This document shows, piece by piece, positions 29,541 to 40,503 of a stretch of 64,000 bases of DNA. The stretch lies in contig NW_017962923.1 of the NCBI RefSeq assembly GCF_001661345.1, forward strand, positions 124,001 to 188,000. The letters are read 5' to 3'. The translations under genes and the position numbers were made by a program. The DNA comes from Ascoidea rubescens DSM 1968. Its lineage: Eukaryota; Ascomycota; Saccharomycetes; Ascoideales; Ascoideaceae. Each line of letters opens with the position of its first letter. The stretch's first letter is position 1. The notes under the pieces were generated by a model that was not told the DNA's origin, did no database searches, and was given only the letters and a program-made list of their open reading frames with translations.

Positions 29541-29850
29541 ATGGAAAATACCTAAGGATGCAAGATCAACAGTATGTTCTGGTTTAGCAGATGTTTTGGG
29601 AGATGAAAAATTTTCAGAAGGATGGTGGGAGAAGTTTTTTGGTTTGAAGGCTCCTTCACGTGAAGCTGGTGATGGAGTCACTGGGGCGGCGGTTGGCGTG
29701 CAGCAAGTGTCTTTTGGGTCAGGAACAGATGCTACTACTGGTACTACTGGTACTACTGGTATTACTGGTAGAAACTAAAGAGCATGTCGATTACTTATCT
29801 TTCCTACTACATCTGCAGTTGCTCAAATGTTCATCGCATTCCATACTGGC
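29541..29850. promoter_or_regulatory. MAP1 upstream region / CCT6 3' region
   Basis: This 310-bp region between two tandem minus-strand genes holds CACGTG at 29657-29662, inside TTCACGTGAA, 117 bp from the MAP1 start. It also has a short CTACTGGTA tandem repeat at about 29730-29770. Local GC content is raised (29640-29720). Confidence 0.5.
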
Positions 29851-31524
29851 TTATTGGGGCCCAACTGGACCACCAGGAGGACCACCAGCCAGTGGAGCTT
29901 CTTTTAGCGCCGATTTACCAGCTTTTAATAGCTCATCACACAATAGTAAGTTACTGGCTATTCCTGTGGCACTGGTAATAGCATTTCTCAAGACCCTAAA
30001 GGAGTCCCAAACACCCTCAATCTCAGGGTCCATTGGTTCTCCTGTGTTTAAATCAATACCAACCATTCTTCTATCATCTTCATTTTCTTCGTTTTCTTCA
30101 ATCTCTGCAATCTCGTCCTGACAGTCAGATAAAACATCCAATGCATCAAAACCAGCATTTACAGATAAAATCTTTGGTATGACCAATAGCGCTTCAGAAA
30201 ATGCTTTCAAACCTGTTTTAGTCTTACCTTTGCAAAGTTTATTGATGTTTTTATTCAAATGATTTGAACACCCTAAAAAAAATGAGCCTGCACCAGGAAT
30301 CACAACTTTATCTTTGACTGCATTTGATACAGCTCTCAACCCATCCCTAATAGCATCTTTTGTTTGATTTAAAGAATGTTGTGTCGCACCTCTAATTAAT
30401 ATCGAAACTGATTTAGGATTTTTCACTTTTGTAACATATGTGAATTTTTCCTCTCCAATTGTTTCTTCATAGACTAAACCAGCATATCCCAATATTTCCA
30501 GGGATAAGTCATCGACAGAATTTTGAGCTTCACCACCGCAAATTAACTGCAATCTTTCCATATTTCTTCTTTTGGCTCTTCTTAACGCTAAAATATTATG
30601 TTTAGCTAAAACATCAAGAGACATTGGATCAATTCCCTTTTGATTTATAATTACAAAAGATTTGGTAGCATCATTGCTGCAAACTTCATTTTTTAAATCA
30701 ACAATTTTTTTCAATTTATTATCAACAAACCTTCTTTCACTTTGAACTAATTTGTCTCTTTGATCTGCAGATGAATAAAAAAAACTAGAATTAACTTCAG
30801 TTTTCTCATATTCTAAAGAAACATTTAAAATCAAAATAAAACAATTTTCCAAATGTTTTGGCATATCAGGATGTCTTGCACCATGGTCTAATACCAATCC
30901 TCTGATCAATTTTGTATCTTTACTTGAATACCTTTGTTGCGTCATTATTTCAATCATATGCAAATCCAAGTTTTCCACAGATAATACCGCATCAGTAACA
31001 ATTGGAGTCAAAATTTCTGACAACTCTTCATTAACTTTTGTTGATAAAGAAGATCTTGCAACTTGTAACAATAGTTCCCTATTGAGAACTAGATCTGAAT
31101 AATGTCGTTTTAATTTATTCAAATAATCCAACGATTCCTTTCTTGAAATCTCAAACCCATCGGTTATAATTCTGGGGTGAACACCTTCATTTATAAACCT
31201 TTCAGCTTGTTTTAATAACTCACCAACTAGCAAGACTACTGTAGTGGTGCCATCACCTGTAATTTCATCTTGAGCAGTTGCAGCACGAGCAATCATGACA
31301 GCAGTAGGATGTTGAATCTGCATTTCGGACAATAACACTTTGCCATCTTTAGTTAGTTTTATGGTTCCTGCACCATCAACCAACATTTTTAAAGTGCCCT
31401 TTGGCCCTAAATTTGAAGATAGGACATCTTGTAAGCCCTGGGCAGCAGAAGCATTAACCTTCAAAGCCTGAGCTCTTCTAATTGATTCTGCATTAGGATT
31501 CAATAATTGAATTGCTGAAGACAT
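29851..31524 (-). CDS. CCT6: Chaperonin CCT/TRiC subunit zeta
   Basis: This is a subunit of the eight-member cytosolic chaperonin ring that folds actin, tubulin and other proteins. The 557 aa fit the family. Hallmarks include [51 protein letters not shown] (nucleotide site), [29 protein letters not shown] and [13 protein letters not shown]. Specific wording such as [16 protein letters not shown] at the start matches yeast Cct6 rather than other subunits. The preferred start is [13 protein letters not shown] at 31524; another in-frame Met lies 7 codons earlier (31545). The C-terminus ends in a Gly/Pro-rich tail ([11 protein letters not shown]). A retrotransposon repeat begins only 143 bp upstream of its start. 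Confidence 0.97.
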   Translation of the reverse strand: MSSAIQLLNPNAESIRRAQALKVNASAAQGLQDVLSSNLGPKGTLKMLVDGAGTIKLTKDGKVLLSEMQIQHPTAVMIARAATAQDEITGDGTTTVVLLVGELLKQAERFINEGVHPRIITDGFEISRKESLDYLNKLKRHYSDLVLNRELLLQVARSSLSTKVNEELSEILTPIVTDAVLSVENLDLHMIEIMTQQRYSSKDTKLIRGLVLDHGARHPDMPKHLENCFILILNVSLEYEKTEVNSSFFYSSADQRDKLVQSERRFVDNKLKKIVDLKNEVCSNDATKSFVIINQKGIDPMSLDVLAKHNILALRRAKRRNMERLQLICGGEAQNSVDDLSLEILGYAGLVYEETIGEEKFTYVTKVKNPKSVSILIRGATQHSLNQTKDAIRDGLRAVSNAVKDKVVIPGAGSFFLGCSNHLNKNINKLCKGKTKTGLKAFSEALLVIPKILSVNAGFDALDVLSDCQDEIAEIEENEENEDDRRMVGIDLNTGEPMDPEIEGVWDSFRVLRNAITSATGIASNLLLCDELLKAGKSALKEAPLAGGPPGGPVGPQ

Positions 31525-31666
31525 AATTACAAAAGGACAAGACAATTGATTGATAGTTAGTTGAGTAGCTACTCTTTAAATATAAGACGGCTTGATGTTG
31601 AAAATGAAATATTTTTTCAGATAGATGAAGATATGTGCTACCCTGGGCGGAATTGATACACTCTTG

Positions 31667-31938
31667 GGAATCTACCCTTTCTAAGGTGGGTAACGTGACA
31701 TCTGGAAAGTGATTCGAGCTCGATGGTCGAAGAAAAAGAAAAGAATAATTTATTGTTTTCGTTTCGTCAAGCGAACGGAACTTGGTCCGACTATTTATAG
31801 CAAAACTTATCCGTATCTCGTATACGGATAGGCCATGTACGGATAGGATAAGCAATCCGCACAAAAGCTCGTTTCCCCTTGGAAATAAGCCATACTTGCT
31901 ACTCTGTAGTCTTACAGTCTGTTCCTTTTAGTCACCTT
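31667..31938. repeat. Left terminal repeat of the copia element
   Basis: It begins TGGGAATCTACCCTTTCTAA and includes a TATA-like CTATTTATAG at about 31791. The first 45 bp and the last 75 bp match the right-end repeat in reverse complement. The inner boundary is set by where that match stops and is approximate. Confidence 0.75.
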
Positions 31939-34900
31939 TTATTATCTTAAATTGCACACTCCTATTACTCGAAAATAGGGATACATAAGAGAGAACTAAT
32001 CTATATACGCTAGCTGAATTTTAATCACGTCTACCGAATCTCAACAGTCCCTCAAATTCAGCAGGTTCTATATAGATTTCAATCTTCTCAGGTTACCAAC
32101 ATTTTTGCTCGAAGTTCATTAAAGTTTTTCGAACAAACTGGTTTTGTTAGAATATCAGCCACATTAAATTGAGAAGCAATATATTTGAATTTCGATAACT
32201 CCATTTGCGATCGTTGCTGTAAAAACCTTAGACAGATGTCTATGTGCTTAGATCCTTCATGACTCTCAGAGCTATGAATGAAGTATATAGCAGCTTTGTT
32301 GTCAATATAAGTTACGGTAGAAATTAATTTGAACTTTAATTCAGTTAAAACCATGACAATATACATGTTCTCTTTTTCAATTTCTGCCGCCGCAAATAAT
32401 TCAGCTTCGAAAGATGATAAAGCTACACTGCTCTGCCTTTTAGACAGCCAATTTATTAAGTGGTTTTTGTAATATATTAACCAACCGTATTGTGATTCTC
32501 TATCATTAATCGTTCCACCAAAGGATGCATCAGCATATGCTGTTAAATTTTGTTTATCAATGCCATTAGCTTCGTATTTCAATGACAATGTTTTGGTGTT
32601 GTAAATATAATTAATTAGGATGATTAACTGCTTCATATTATGCTGCATCGAGCTAGCAATACTTTGTGCGAGCATCAGGATTGTACATGCAATATCTGGT
32701 CGCAGACTAGTCGATAAGAAAAGCATTTTTCCAATAAATGATCTATAATAGTTATGGTCAGTTTCATTTAAAACATCTGTAACAGTTTCTTCCCTTATCT
32801 TAAAAATCGGGTATTGTATTTTTGGTAATATGACAAAATTCTGAATATCTTCTTTTGCTTTATTAAAAATATCTTCAATATAACTTTCTTGGCAAACAAA
32901 AATATCAAACTTGTTCAATTTCAAATTTTTCTTATAAGTGATATGAAGACCAGGAAATTTAGTTGCAATTCCTAGATTAGAAATCTTTAGCTTCAGTTCG
33001 AGATATGAAATGACTTTTTCTACATCGTTACTCTTGTTGCTTTTGATCAAAATGTCGTTCACATATATACCAATAATAGTTGTTAATTTTTTGTTAATTT
33101 TTTGTTAATTTTTAAAAATAAACACTGGGAGGACTCGCACATAACAAATCCCATTAAATGTAGAATAGCTTTAATATGATTATTCCACTCGAAGGATGCT
33201 TATTTCAAGCCGTAAACAGCTTTTCGAAGACAGAATACATTGTTTCTCAGTGAGTCTCTAAGTTTGTATGACTCTTTTGTGTCATAGATATTAATATTAT
33301 CTGGAAGCTTAATGTAAATAGTTTCATTTAAATTTGCATTTAAAAAAGCGGTTGTGACATCGATATGTCGTGGCTTTACTTGTAATTCAACCGAAATTGC
33401 AAATAGTAATCTAACATATTCAATTCTAATGACCGGAGATGCAACCCTATATGGGTTATATGCCTCGAATGCCTTTTGCAAGTATCCCTTTGCAACTAGT
33501 CTCATTTTTAGTTTAATGATCCGATCATGATGAGAATCATACTTATAGCTCGGGACCCATTTGGTTTTAATTATTTTATTTTTTAAAATGTCATCATCCG
33601 GTTTTGAAATTTCAAGAACGCCTAATCTCATAAATGATTTTAATTCTTCATTAGTCGCGGTTTGATAAAGTTCTTTAAATTCACCACTAAGCATATTGTA
33701 CGTAATAACCATAGGTTTAGATGGCAAGGGTGGGTGTTTAGTATTTAGTAACTTTAGCTTGGATTCAACAACATCTGTTTCATGAAACTTAAATGGGAGC
33801 TCTAGTCTACCTTCTGATTTGACATTGGTAGTTAAAATGATCAGGTGGAGGCTCTTATAAAATCTTTTATCACCTAATAAGCTTTGAAGTCTGGTGGTCT
33901 TTTTAATGATGCGACGACTCTTTGTCTGATTTTTGAAGGTTATCCATTTGGGATGTCTCTTAGAAGAGTTGATTTCACGGTTATTATTGTTTAATCTAAT
34001 AGCTCTACTTGTTGCAATATCTTCAGCCATCGTTCTTAATGTGGGTTCGTATGGAATAACTTTCATTTCTATATCGTCAATTAATGGGTTTTTCTTATCA
34101 ATGATTTCAATATCTGGTTCAGATTTATATTGGATTGGTTGCAATTTAATGATTTCATTTATTCCATCATCGGACTTAATCATTCCTCTTTTATCATTGA
34201 CAGTAAAACTACTGTTATCTTGCTGTTCATTTCCAGTAGCCTTCAGATGCTTGTCAAGACTGCTTCTGCGATTTGTAGATAGACCTTCATTTTCTTTTAT
34301 GTTTCCGAGGCGCCTCACGAATTTTCATTGTTACACCATTTGCTATGTCCCCCAAATCGTTAAATTCAAGGGTATTATAATCTTTATTAGCTTTACGAAT
34401 ATCTAACATCGTTGACTCACACACTGGTACAACATCTTTAGTATTAATATTTCCATTAGATGGTTGGTCAAGGTGAATTAAAATAGTTTCTGATGAATTG
34501 TTTGTGGATGTGCCAATCAACTCTGGCTCATGTTGGAAGCTCTCATCAACTGTCTGGGTCAGAGAGTTAGCTGTCATTTTCCGTTTGTTAGCAGGACGAT
34601 TAAAATCATTATGAGTGTATATAAATATGTTTTTATTAATAACGGGTTTATCATTGGCAGAATCATTATCACCATCATACATTGAATCTTTTTCAAGTTG
34701 TCCTTTCAAAAAATTATTAACATCGATTACTTCATTTTTCTCCATCATCTTAAAAAATGATTCTGGTGATTTAGAATGAGTTCTTTCAATGAGTGCTGCA
34801 CCAAGCTTAGCAAACTTATATGAGTTTAGGAAAGTGATATCATTGTGAATATCAGTTCTGAATAACCTGTCTTTGTAATACCAGCATTCCAAACCATTTC

Positions 34901-37393
34901 GGTTATCCGAAAAACCAACAAGCACTGCTGGGACCATCGGATTATGATTCTTTGGTAATCCAAGTTGCTGTAGCTTTTCTTGTGATAATTTTACTAATAC
35001 ATCACTTCCAAATTTGTGGATGTGATCATAAGTTGGTCTCTTCCCAAATAGTATTTCTAATGGTGATTTCGCTTTCACTCTGTTGGGTATTCGATTTTTG
35101 ATGTACGACGCCCAAACCAATGCTTTATCAAAGAGGCATTGTGAGTTTCCGGAGCCTGTTGGAAGAATTAAAGAAGATGCTATGGTTTTTAAAGTTCTAT
35201 TCATACGTTCTGCAATGCCATTCATTTCCGGTGAGTATGCAACTGTCTTTTCTAGACTGATGCCTTTTTCTTTAATGAAATTGAGTAAATTTTGATTGAG
35301 GAACTCTGTGCCATTATCTGAGCGTAAGACAACTGTTCTGTGCCCAGACTGTGTCTCCAAAAACCTGGGGTTATTTGCAATTGTTGAACTCACTAGGTTC
35401 ATAGATTTTCCATCTATAAAATTTATCATGGAGTATCTAGAGAAATCGTCTACCATGATAAGATAGAATTGATTTTTGCCTCGAATGAGGTATGGTCCCC
35501 CTAGATCCATGTGTACTCTTTCTAAAGGCGTCTTAGCTGACTCATCCTAGAATGACACGAAAATCAAACGTATTGTAGGAACTGTAATTGCTACCGACTG
35601 ATAATGATTCCTCTTTGAAATCAATTCCCGGAGTGAGCCTTAGAAAGTTTTCAAACTTATAATTATTATTTATAATCTCAAATAAATTTACATAACCGAG
35701 ATCATTAATTTCAGGGAAGGTGGTTCCATAGGATTTCTGGAATTTATTGTTAAATGTGTCAACATTGGCATATAATAATCCGTTTAATTTTACTGCAAAT
35801 CGGTCAATTGCAGTACAACCCTCAAGTAACGAAAGACCATCGCTATCGCCAGTGTAAGTAAATCCTGCTTTTACAATATTATTTGTCGATAAAATACTAA
35901 TGGAAACATCTTTGGAATATAAAACATGTCGAATTAATATTTCTTTCGACCCATTAACACGGATAATCATATCACCTATACCTGATGACACTAGAGATTC
36001 AGAGTTTATATCTGAAGACGATAAGTATTCGGTTTTCTCAGTGAAGTTTGTTAACCAATCTTTGTGGTTGACAATGGAATGTGTAGCTCCCGAATCAATA
36101 ATAAGACGATCCATTGATGATTCACTTTCAAATTCTTTGAGAGTATGTAAGGTTGAAAGTTCTTTGCTGATCCCACTGTTATCTTTATAATCGTTGAAGC
36201 TATTGTCTTGGTGCATAAACAATAGATTGATTGACTCAATGATATCATCTGTCTTTTCAACAGATATGTTTTTAAAATATTTCAGTTGGTCTTTCGTGGT
36301 AGAACTACCAACGGAGTTTCTGTCGGTTTTGTTCAATCTTGTTAAGTGTAATTTCTTTTCTTGGGCTACTGAAATGGATTTGTTTGTGTTATTATTTTTC
36401 CCATATCTTTTATTCCACTTTTTGTTTTTGGTTTGTCTAAAATTATTCTCCCTAGCTAGTATAAAGTCAAGTTTGCGTTGACAATCATTATTACCATGAG
36501 ATGCTTTTCCACATTTTTTACATCGGCCATCAAATAAAACACTATAGTCATAAGATGTTAGTCTAACTTGGCCTTCATAGGAATTTTTATTTGACCCATT
36601 ATCAGAAATAAAATTGATAGATGAAGCGTTGTTTGGACCTCTTACAAATACATCATTTGAGAAATGTTTTTTGTTGTTTGCAAATGCAAGAATCAGGTTT
36701 CAATTGATTGGTTGATTATTTACGATCGCTTGTTCTAATAAGTAGCAGAACTCATTCCAACCAGGGGTATGCAGATATAAAGAATAAGCGACATTAAATT
36801 CTGGAATCCCTTTGATTAATTGGTATACCTGGGGAAACTCGTTTTCGGCTGTTTTGTGTGCAGTGTAGTTTCTTTTGATAAAACCATCAAAGAACTCAGA
36901 TTTTTGGGGTACAACCATCAAAGTTTTAAAACAATTGTTGATTTTGCTTTGAATATCTTTCGTTTGCATATCAACAGCATTGTGCAAAATTTCAAGTAGT
37001 GTGTCTTTGCGACTTATAATTGATCGTGGTGAAGACTCGAAAGTTTGGTAAACAGCATGAATTATTTTTCTATGAATCAGATTCCAGACCGCTTGACTCT
37101 CAGCAATTGTTAGACCATCTTCAACAACTGATGAATCTGCATCCATTACCATTTTCATAAATGTAGGATCAAGAAACTCATTGACATAATCAATGGTTTC
37201 TAAGACAAAAATAATTTGTTGAGACCACTCCCTGCTATTTGAACCATCTGACTTTCTTTTGGGAACTTGTTTTAAAGCATCATCAACTTTGAGCTTACAC
37301 CATAAATCGATAGTGAATTTACGTGCCTTAGGCCCACCAGCAGAAATAATCCTTTTGACATCATTGGAATCCTCTTTTAGTCTCACAATCTCT

Positions 37394-37527
37394 TGGGAAT
37401 CTACCCTTTCTAAGGTGTAACGAAAGGAACAGATTGTAAGACTACAGAGTAGCAAATATGGCTTATTTCCAAGGGGAAACGAGCTTTCCAGACGTCACGT
37501 TACCCACCTTAGAAAGGGAGATTCCCA
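37394..37527. repeat. Right terminal repeat of the copia element, with 24-bp terminal inverted repeats
   Basis: This copy is 134 bp, about half the length of the left copy. It starts TGGGAATCTACCCTTTCTAA and ends with the inverted version of that sequence, so it is bounded by inverted repeats of about 24 bp. Its interior matches the left copy in reverse complement. It ends 105 bp before the SWF1-like start codon. Confidence 0.75.
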
Positions 37528-37632
37528 AGATAAACAGTGGTTTTAAACATTGCTCATCGTGAAAACGAAAATATGAGTGGTAATGTGAGAAACAGTTGCT
37601 ACTAATATGATATTTTGTATAGGATTATCAAA

Positions 37633-38871
37633 ATGGTATTATGGTTCAAAATATATTTGATAGTTTCGATTCTTATTAGTTTATTCATTATCGTGCTCAT
37701 AGCATGTAAGATACCAATGGTGAAAAATTGGAGGATGACACGGTTCCATAATACTGTTGGCAATGAAATCAAATTGAAAGTCAAAAGAATCATATCAAAA
37801 ATCAGTGAGAAAATTAATAATCAGAACCAATTGAAAATGGTACGAGATTTTATTGTTTTAAAAGTTTTTGATAAAATGAAGAATTGGATGGTTCCATGTT
37901 TTTATTTAGCTTTAAATCTTACAATGTTTAAAGTTTTTTTTGATGTTTGTTATTTGGCATATTTAAAAGAGTATAAAATACAAATAACAACATTAATATT
38001 GAATTTAAATTTGTCATTTTTTTTGGTGATTTTTGTAAAGGCTAAAGAATTGACAGCTAGAAACTATGAAGAGTACCTGAAAGTGTTTTCGAATGATAAT
38101 TTGATTTTTTTTGATAATAATTATTGCTTGAGTTGTTCAATTTTCAAAATCAGTAGAAGCAAGCACTGTTCAAATTGCAATAAATGCATAATTTATTATG
38201 ATCATTATTGTTTATGGGTGAATAATTGTATTGGAATGGGGAATTATAAATTTTTTTTAAATTTTTTATTTTCTAACGGATTGATATTAAGTTATGGAAT
38301 GAAATTGGTTTGGGCACAGGTAATTAATGTAATAATCAAAGATTATAATGATCATAATGATAGCGAACTTGTTATTAAAGGTGTTTTAAATAAAATCAAT
38401 TTTATGGTGATTAGTTTTGACAGCGATAAAAATAAAATCATCGTTTTATTTTTTTTGATGTTTTGTTTTGATATTGTTGTGATATCATTTACACTTTACC
38501 ATATCTATATGATTAGAGCTGGGAAAAGTAGCAGCGAAACAGATAAATGGGATTTCATACACCACTTGATTCAGGAGAAATTGCTTTTCCAGTATCATCC
38601 TAAAAGCGAAGAAAGAAAGATTGGGCTAATTCGGAATGAAACTAATGACGAGAAAAATGTTTATACCAAGTTCATTGGATACCAACCTTTGAACCAGGAA
38701 ACAATGTATTTCGAAAAGATTAACAATGAAACGTATCTTACAATCGATGGAGGTTTTGTGTTGCGTGGTGCCGAAAATATCCGAAAATTGACAATGGTAA
38801 CGAAAGAGAACGAGGTGCAAAATATATACAACAAGGGATGGTGGAGTAATTTGAAGCAACGCTTGAAATGA
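37633..38871 (+). CDS. SWF1: DHHC-type palmitoyltransferase, Swf1-like
   Basis: This 412-aa integral membrane S-acyltransferase probably modifies cysteines next to transmembrane segments, for example in SNAREs. Two N-terminal hydrophobic segments (residues 1-25 and about 85-130) precede a cysteine-rich domain near 166-205: CLSCSIFKISRSKHCSNCNK, then DHYCLWVNNCIGMGNYKFF. Two more hydrophobic stretches follow (about 207-230 and 270-300). The active-site tetrad reads DHYC rather than DHHC; this variant is known from functional enzymes such as Akr1. The start is the first ATG (37633). The short N-terminus with closely spaced membrane spans fits Swf1 best; Pfa3 and Pfa4 are alternatives. Confidence 0.75.
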   Translation: MVLWFKIYLIVSILISLFIIVLIACKIPMVKNWRMTRFHNTVGNEIKLKVKRIISKISEKINNQNQLKMVRDFIVLKVFDKMKNWMVPCFYLALNLTMFKVFFDVCYLAYLKEYKIQITTLILNLNLSFFLVIFVKAKELTARNYEEYLKVFSNDNLIFFDNNYCLSCSIFKISRSKHCSNCNKCIIYYDHYCLWVNNCIGMGNYKFFLNFLFSNGLILSYGMKLVWAQVINVIIKDYNDHNDSELVIKGVLNKINFMVISFDSDKNKIIVLFFLMFCFDIVVISFTLYHIYMIRAGKSSSETDKWDFIHHLIQEKLLFQYHPKSEERKIGLIRNETNDEKNVYTKFIGYQPLNQETMYFEKINNETYLTIDGGFVLRGAENIRKLTMVTKENEVQNIYNKGWWSNLKQRLK

Positions 38872-39123
38872 GAAACAAAAGAAGCTGAAGAAGCGCTTAT
38901 AATGAGAAGCAGAAACAGCAGAAGCAGCAGAAGAAGCGGTCTGCACGTGATGGTATCGGTTATCACATGCCAATTCTACGTCTTCCGTTTTCTTGTCTTC
39001 TTTTTCCTTTATATTTAGACAGATTCCTCTATTTTACATCTCCAAGATTCAATTTGTAATCTGATCGAATCTAATCTAATCAAAACACAGTAATCTATTT
39101 TACAATTTCAATATTCAATAAAC

Positions 39124-40411
39124 ATGAAAATAGATGATATATTCTTAATAAGACATGCTGTTAGAAGTGACTTGTTTACCTATAATCAGTTGTTACAAGT
39201 CTTGATTCGATTAGCCACCCTAAACCCCAATTCAAACACTCCCCATCAGCCAGATAATCTCAACTTCACCCACTTGCTTCAATTCACTGTTTCTTTTCTA
39301 AAAAAATATAATATCATTAACACCAGCTTCCAATCCATCATTGACTGTCCGACTTCTTCTAACATATCAAAGATAATTTCTCTATTGAAAAAATTAGATT
39401 GTTCTTTTCATGGTGATTTTACAGCTGACTTGAAAGTTATTATAGACAGCGCTAACAATCTTTCTGGTAACACTACCATTATAAATGCAATAAACTTTCC
39501 ATTATTAGATTTTGATCAGCTAGGTCTATTACAATCTTACTCTATTTCAAATCAAATCGTTGATGTATTATTCACCAATAACCAAAACACTGAGATAAAA
39601 TATAATTTTGTAGTGCATACTTCTCCTTATTTAAGATGCATTCAAACATCTTACTATTTATTAGAACATCTAGCTTTTTTATTAAACCACAATAACAATA
39701 TTACAAACTCTACTTATTCATTCACATTAAAAATCGACTCTTTCTTATCTGAATATCATTATGATAGTAAATTGGACGATGAGAATAATTTATTTAGTTC
39801 AAACAATAACAATATTAATTCAGAAATAATATCTTCTGCTCTTCAATTCTTATCTAGTATACCAAAGAATCATAATATAACTTTTGCTTTCAATTGGGAT
39901 CCAAACAAATTTCATAACCACTATCTCTTTAATGAATCACTATTACAGTTTAATATTAGATGCTATAATGGAATGTTTAATTTATTAAATTACTATTCAG
40001 AAAAAATCATTGATATTAAAGATAATCCACCTCAAAAAAATATTCTTTTACTTGTTACCCATGGTGCTTTAATTAACAATTATTTATCAAAATTTCTAGA
40101 TATAGATAATATAGCTAAAGTTAATGATGATATCATTAATTCTAATCTTAGTTTTAATTTTAATTTCAATTTTGATCCCAATGTTAATGATGAACTCGGT
40201 TATAAATACTTGGATATTCCTTTTGCTTCTTTAAATTATTTCAAGAATTGTTCTACTTCAAAAAACCATGAAAACAATTTGTGGTTTTTATCATTTTCAT
40301 CTTCTCCAATTCCCAATGTAATTTATAATAATTCTGTTGATATTTACAATTTGAAAAAGCATTATATATCAAAATACTTCAAAAATTTTAAATTTAATAA
40401 TAATAATAATG

Positions 40412-40503
<92 letters not shown>

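Larger units (their letters stand above)
31667..37527 (-). mobile_element. Decayed Ty1/copia (Pseudoviridae) LTR retrotransposon
   Basis: This fossil element of about 5.9 kb lies on the minus strand between CCT6 and the SWF1-like gene. Domain order, from right to left, is a Gag-like region with a CCHC zinc knuckle (roughly 36.4-37.4 kb), aspartic protease (DSGAT, about 36 kb), integrase (DDE-type core, about 34.8-35.5 kb), reverse transcriptase (about 33.0-34 kb) and RNase H (about 32.1-32.8 kb). Integrase before reverse transcriptase marks the copia group. The coding region is broken in several places and no full-length polyprotein remains. The terminal repeats share roughly 95% identity by eye over their common part, suggesting a moderately recent insertion. 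I see no clear target-site duplication. The two end repeats lie in opposite orientation (see findings). Confidence 0.9.

Noticed and set aside
31493-31864. Minus-strand frame spanning the CCT6 start and the left terminal repeat
   Set aside because: It is a chance frame across the junction of a gene promoter and a retroelement repeat.
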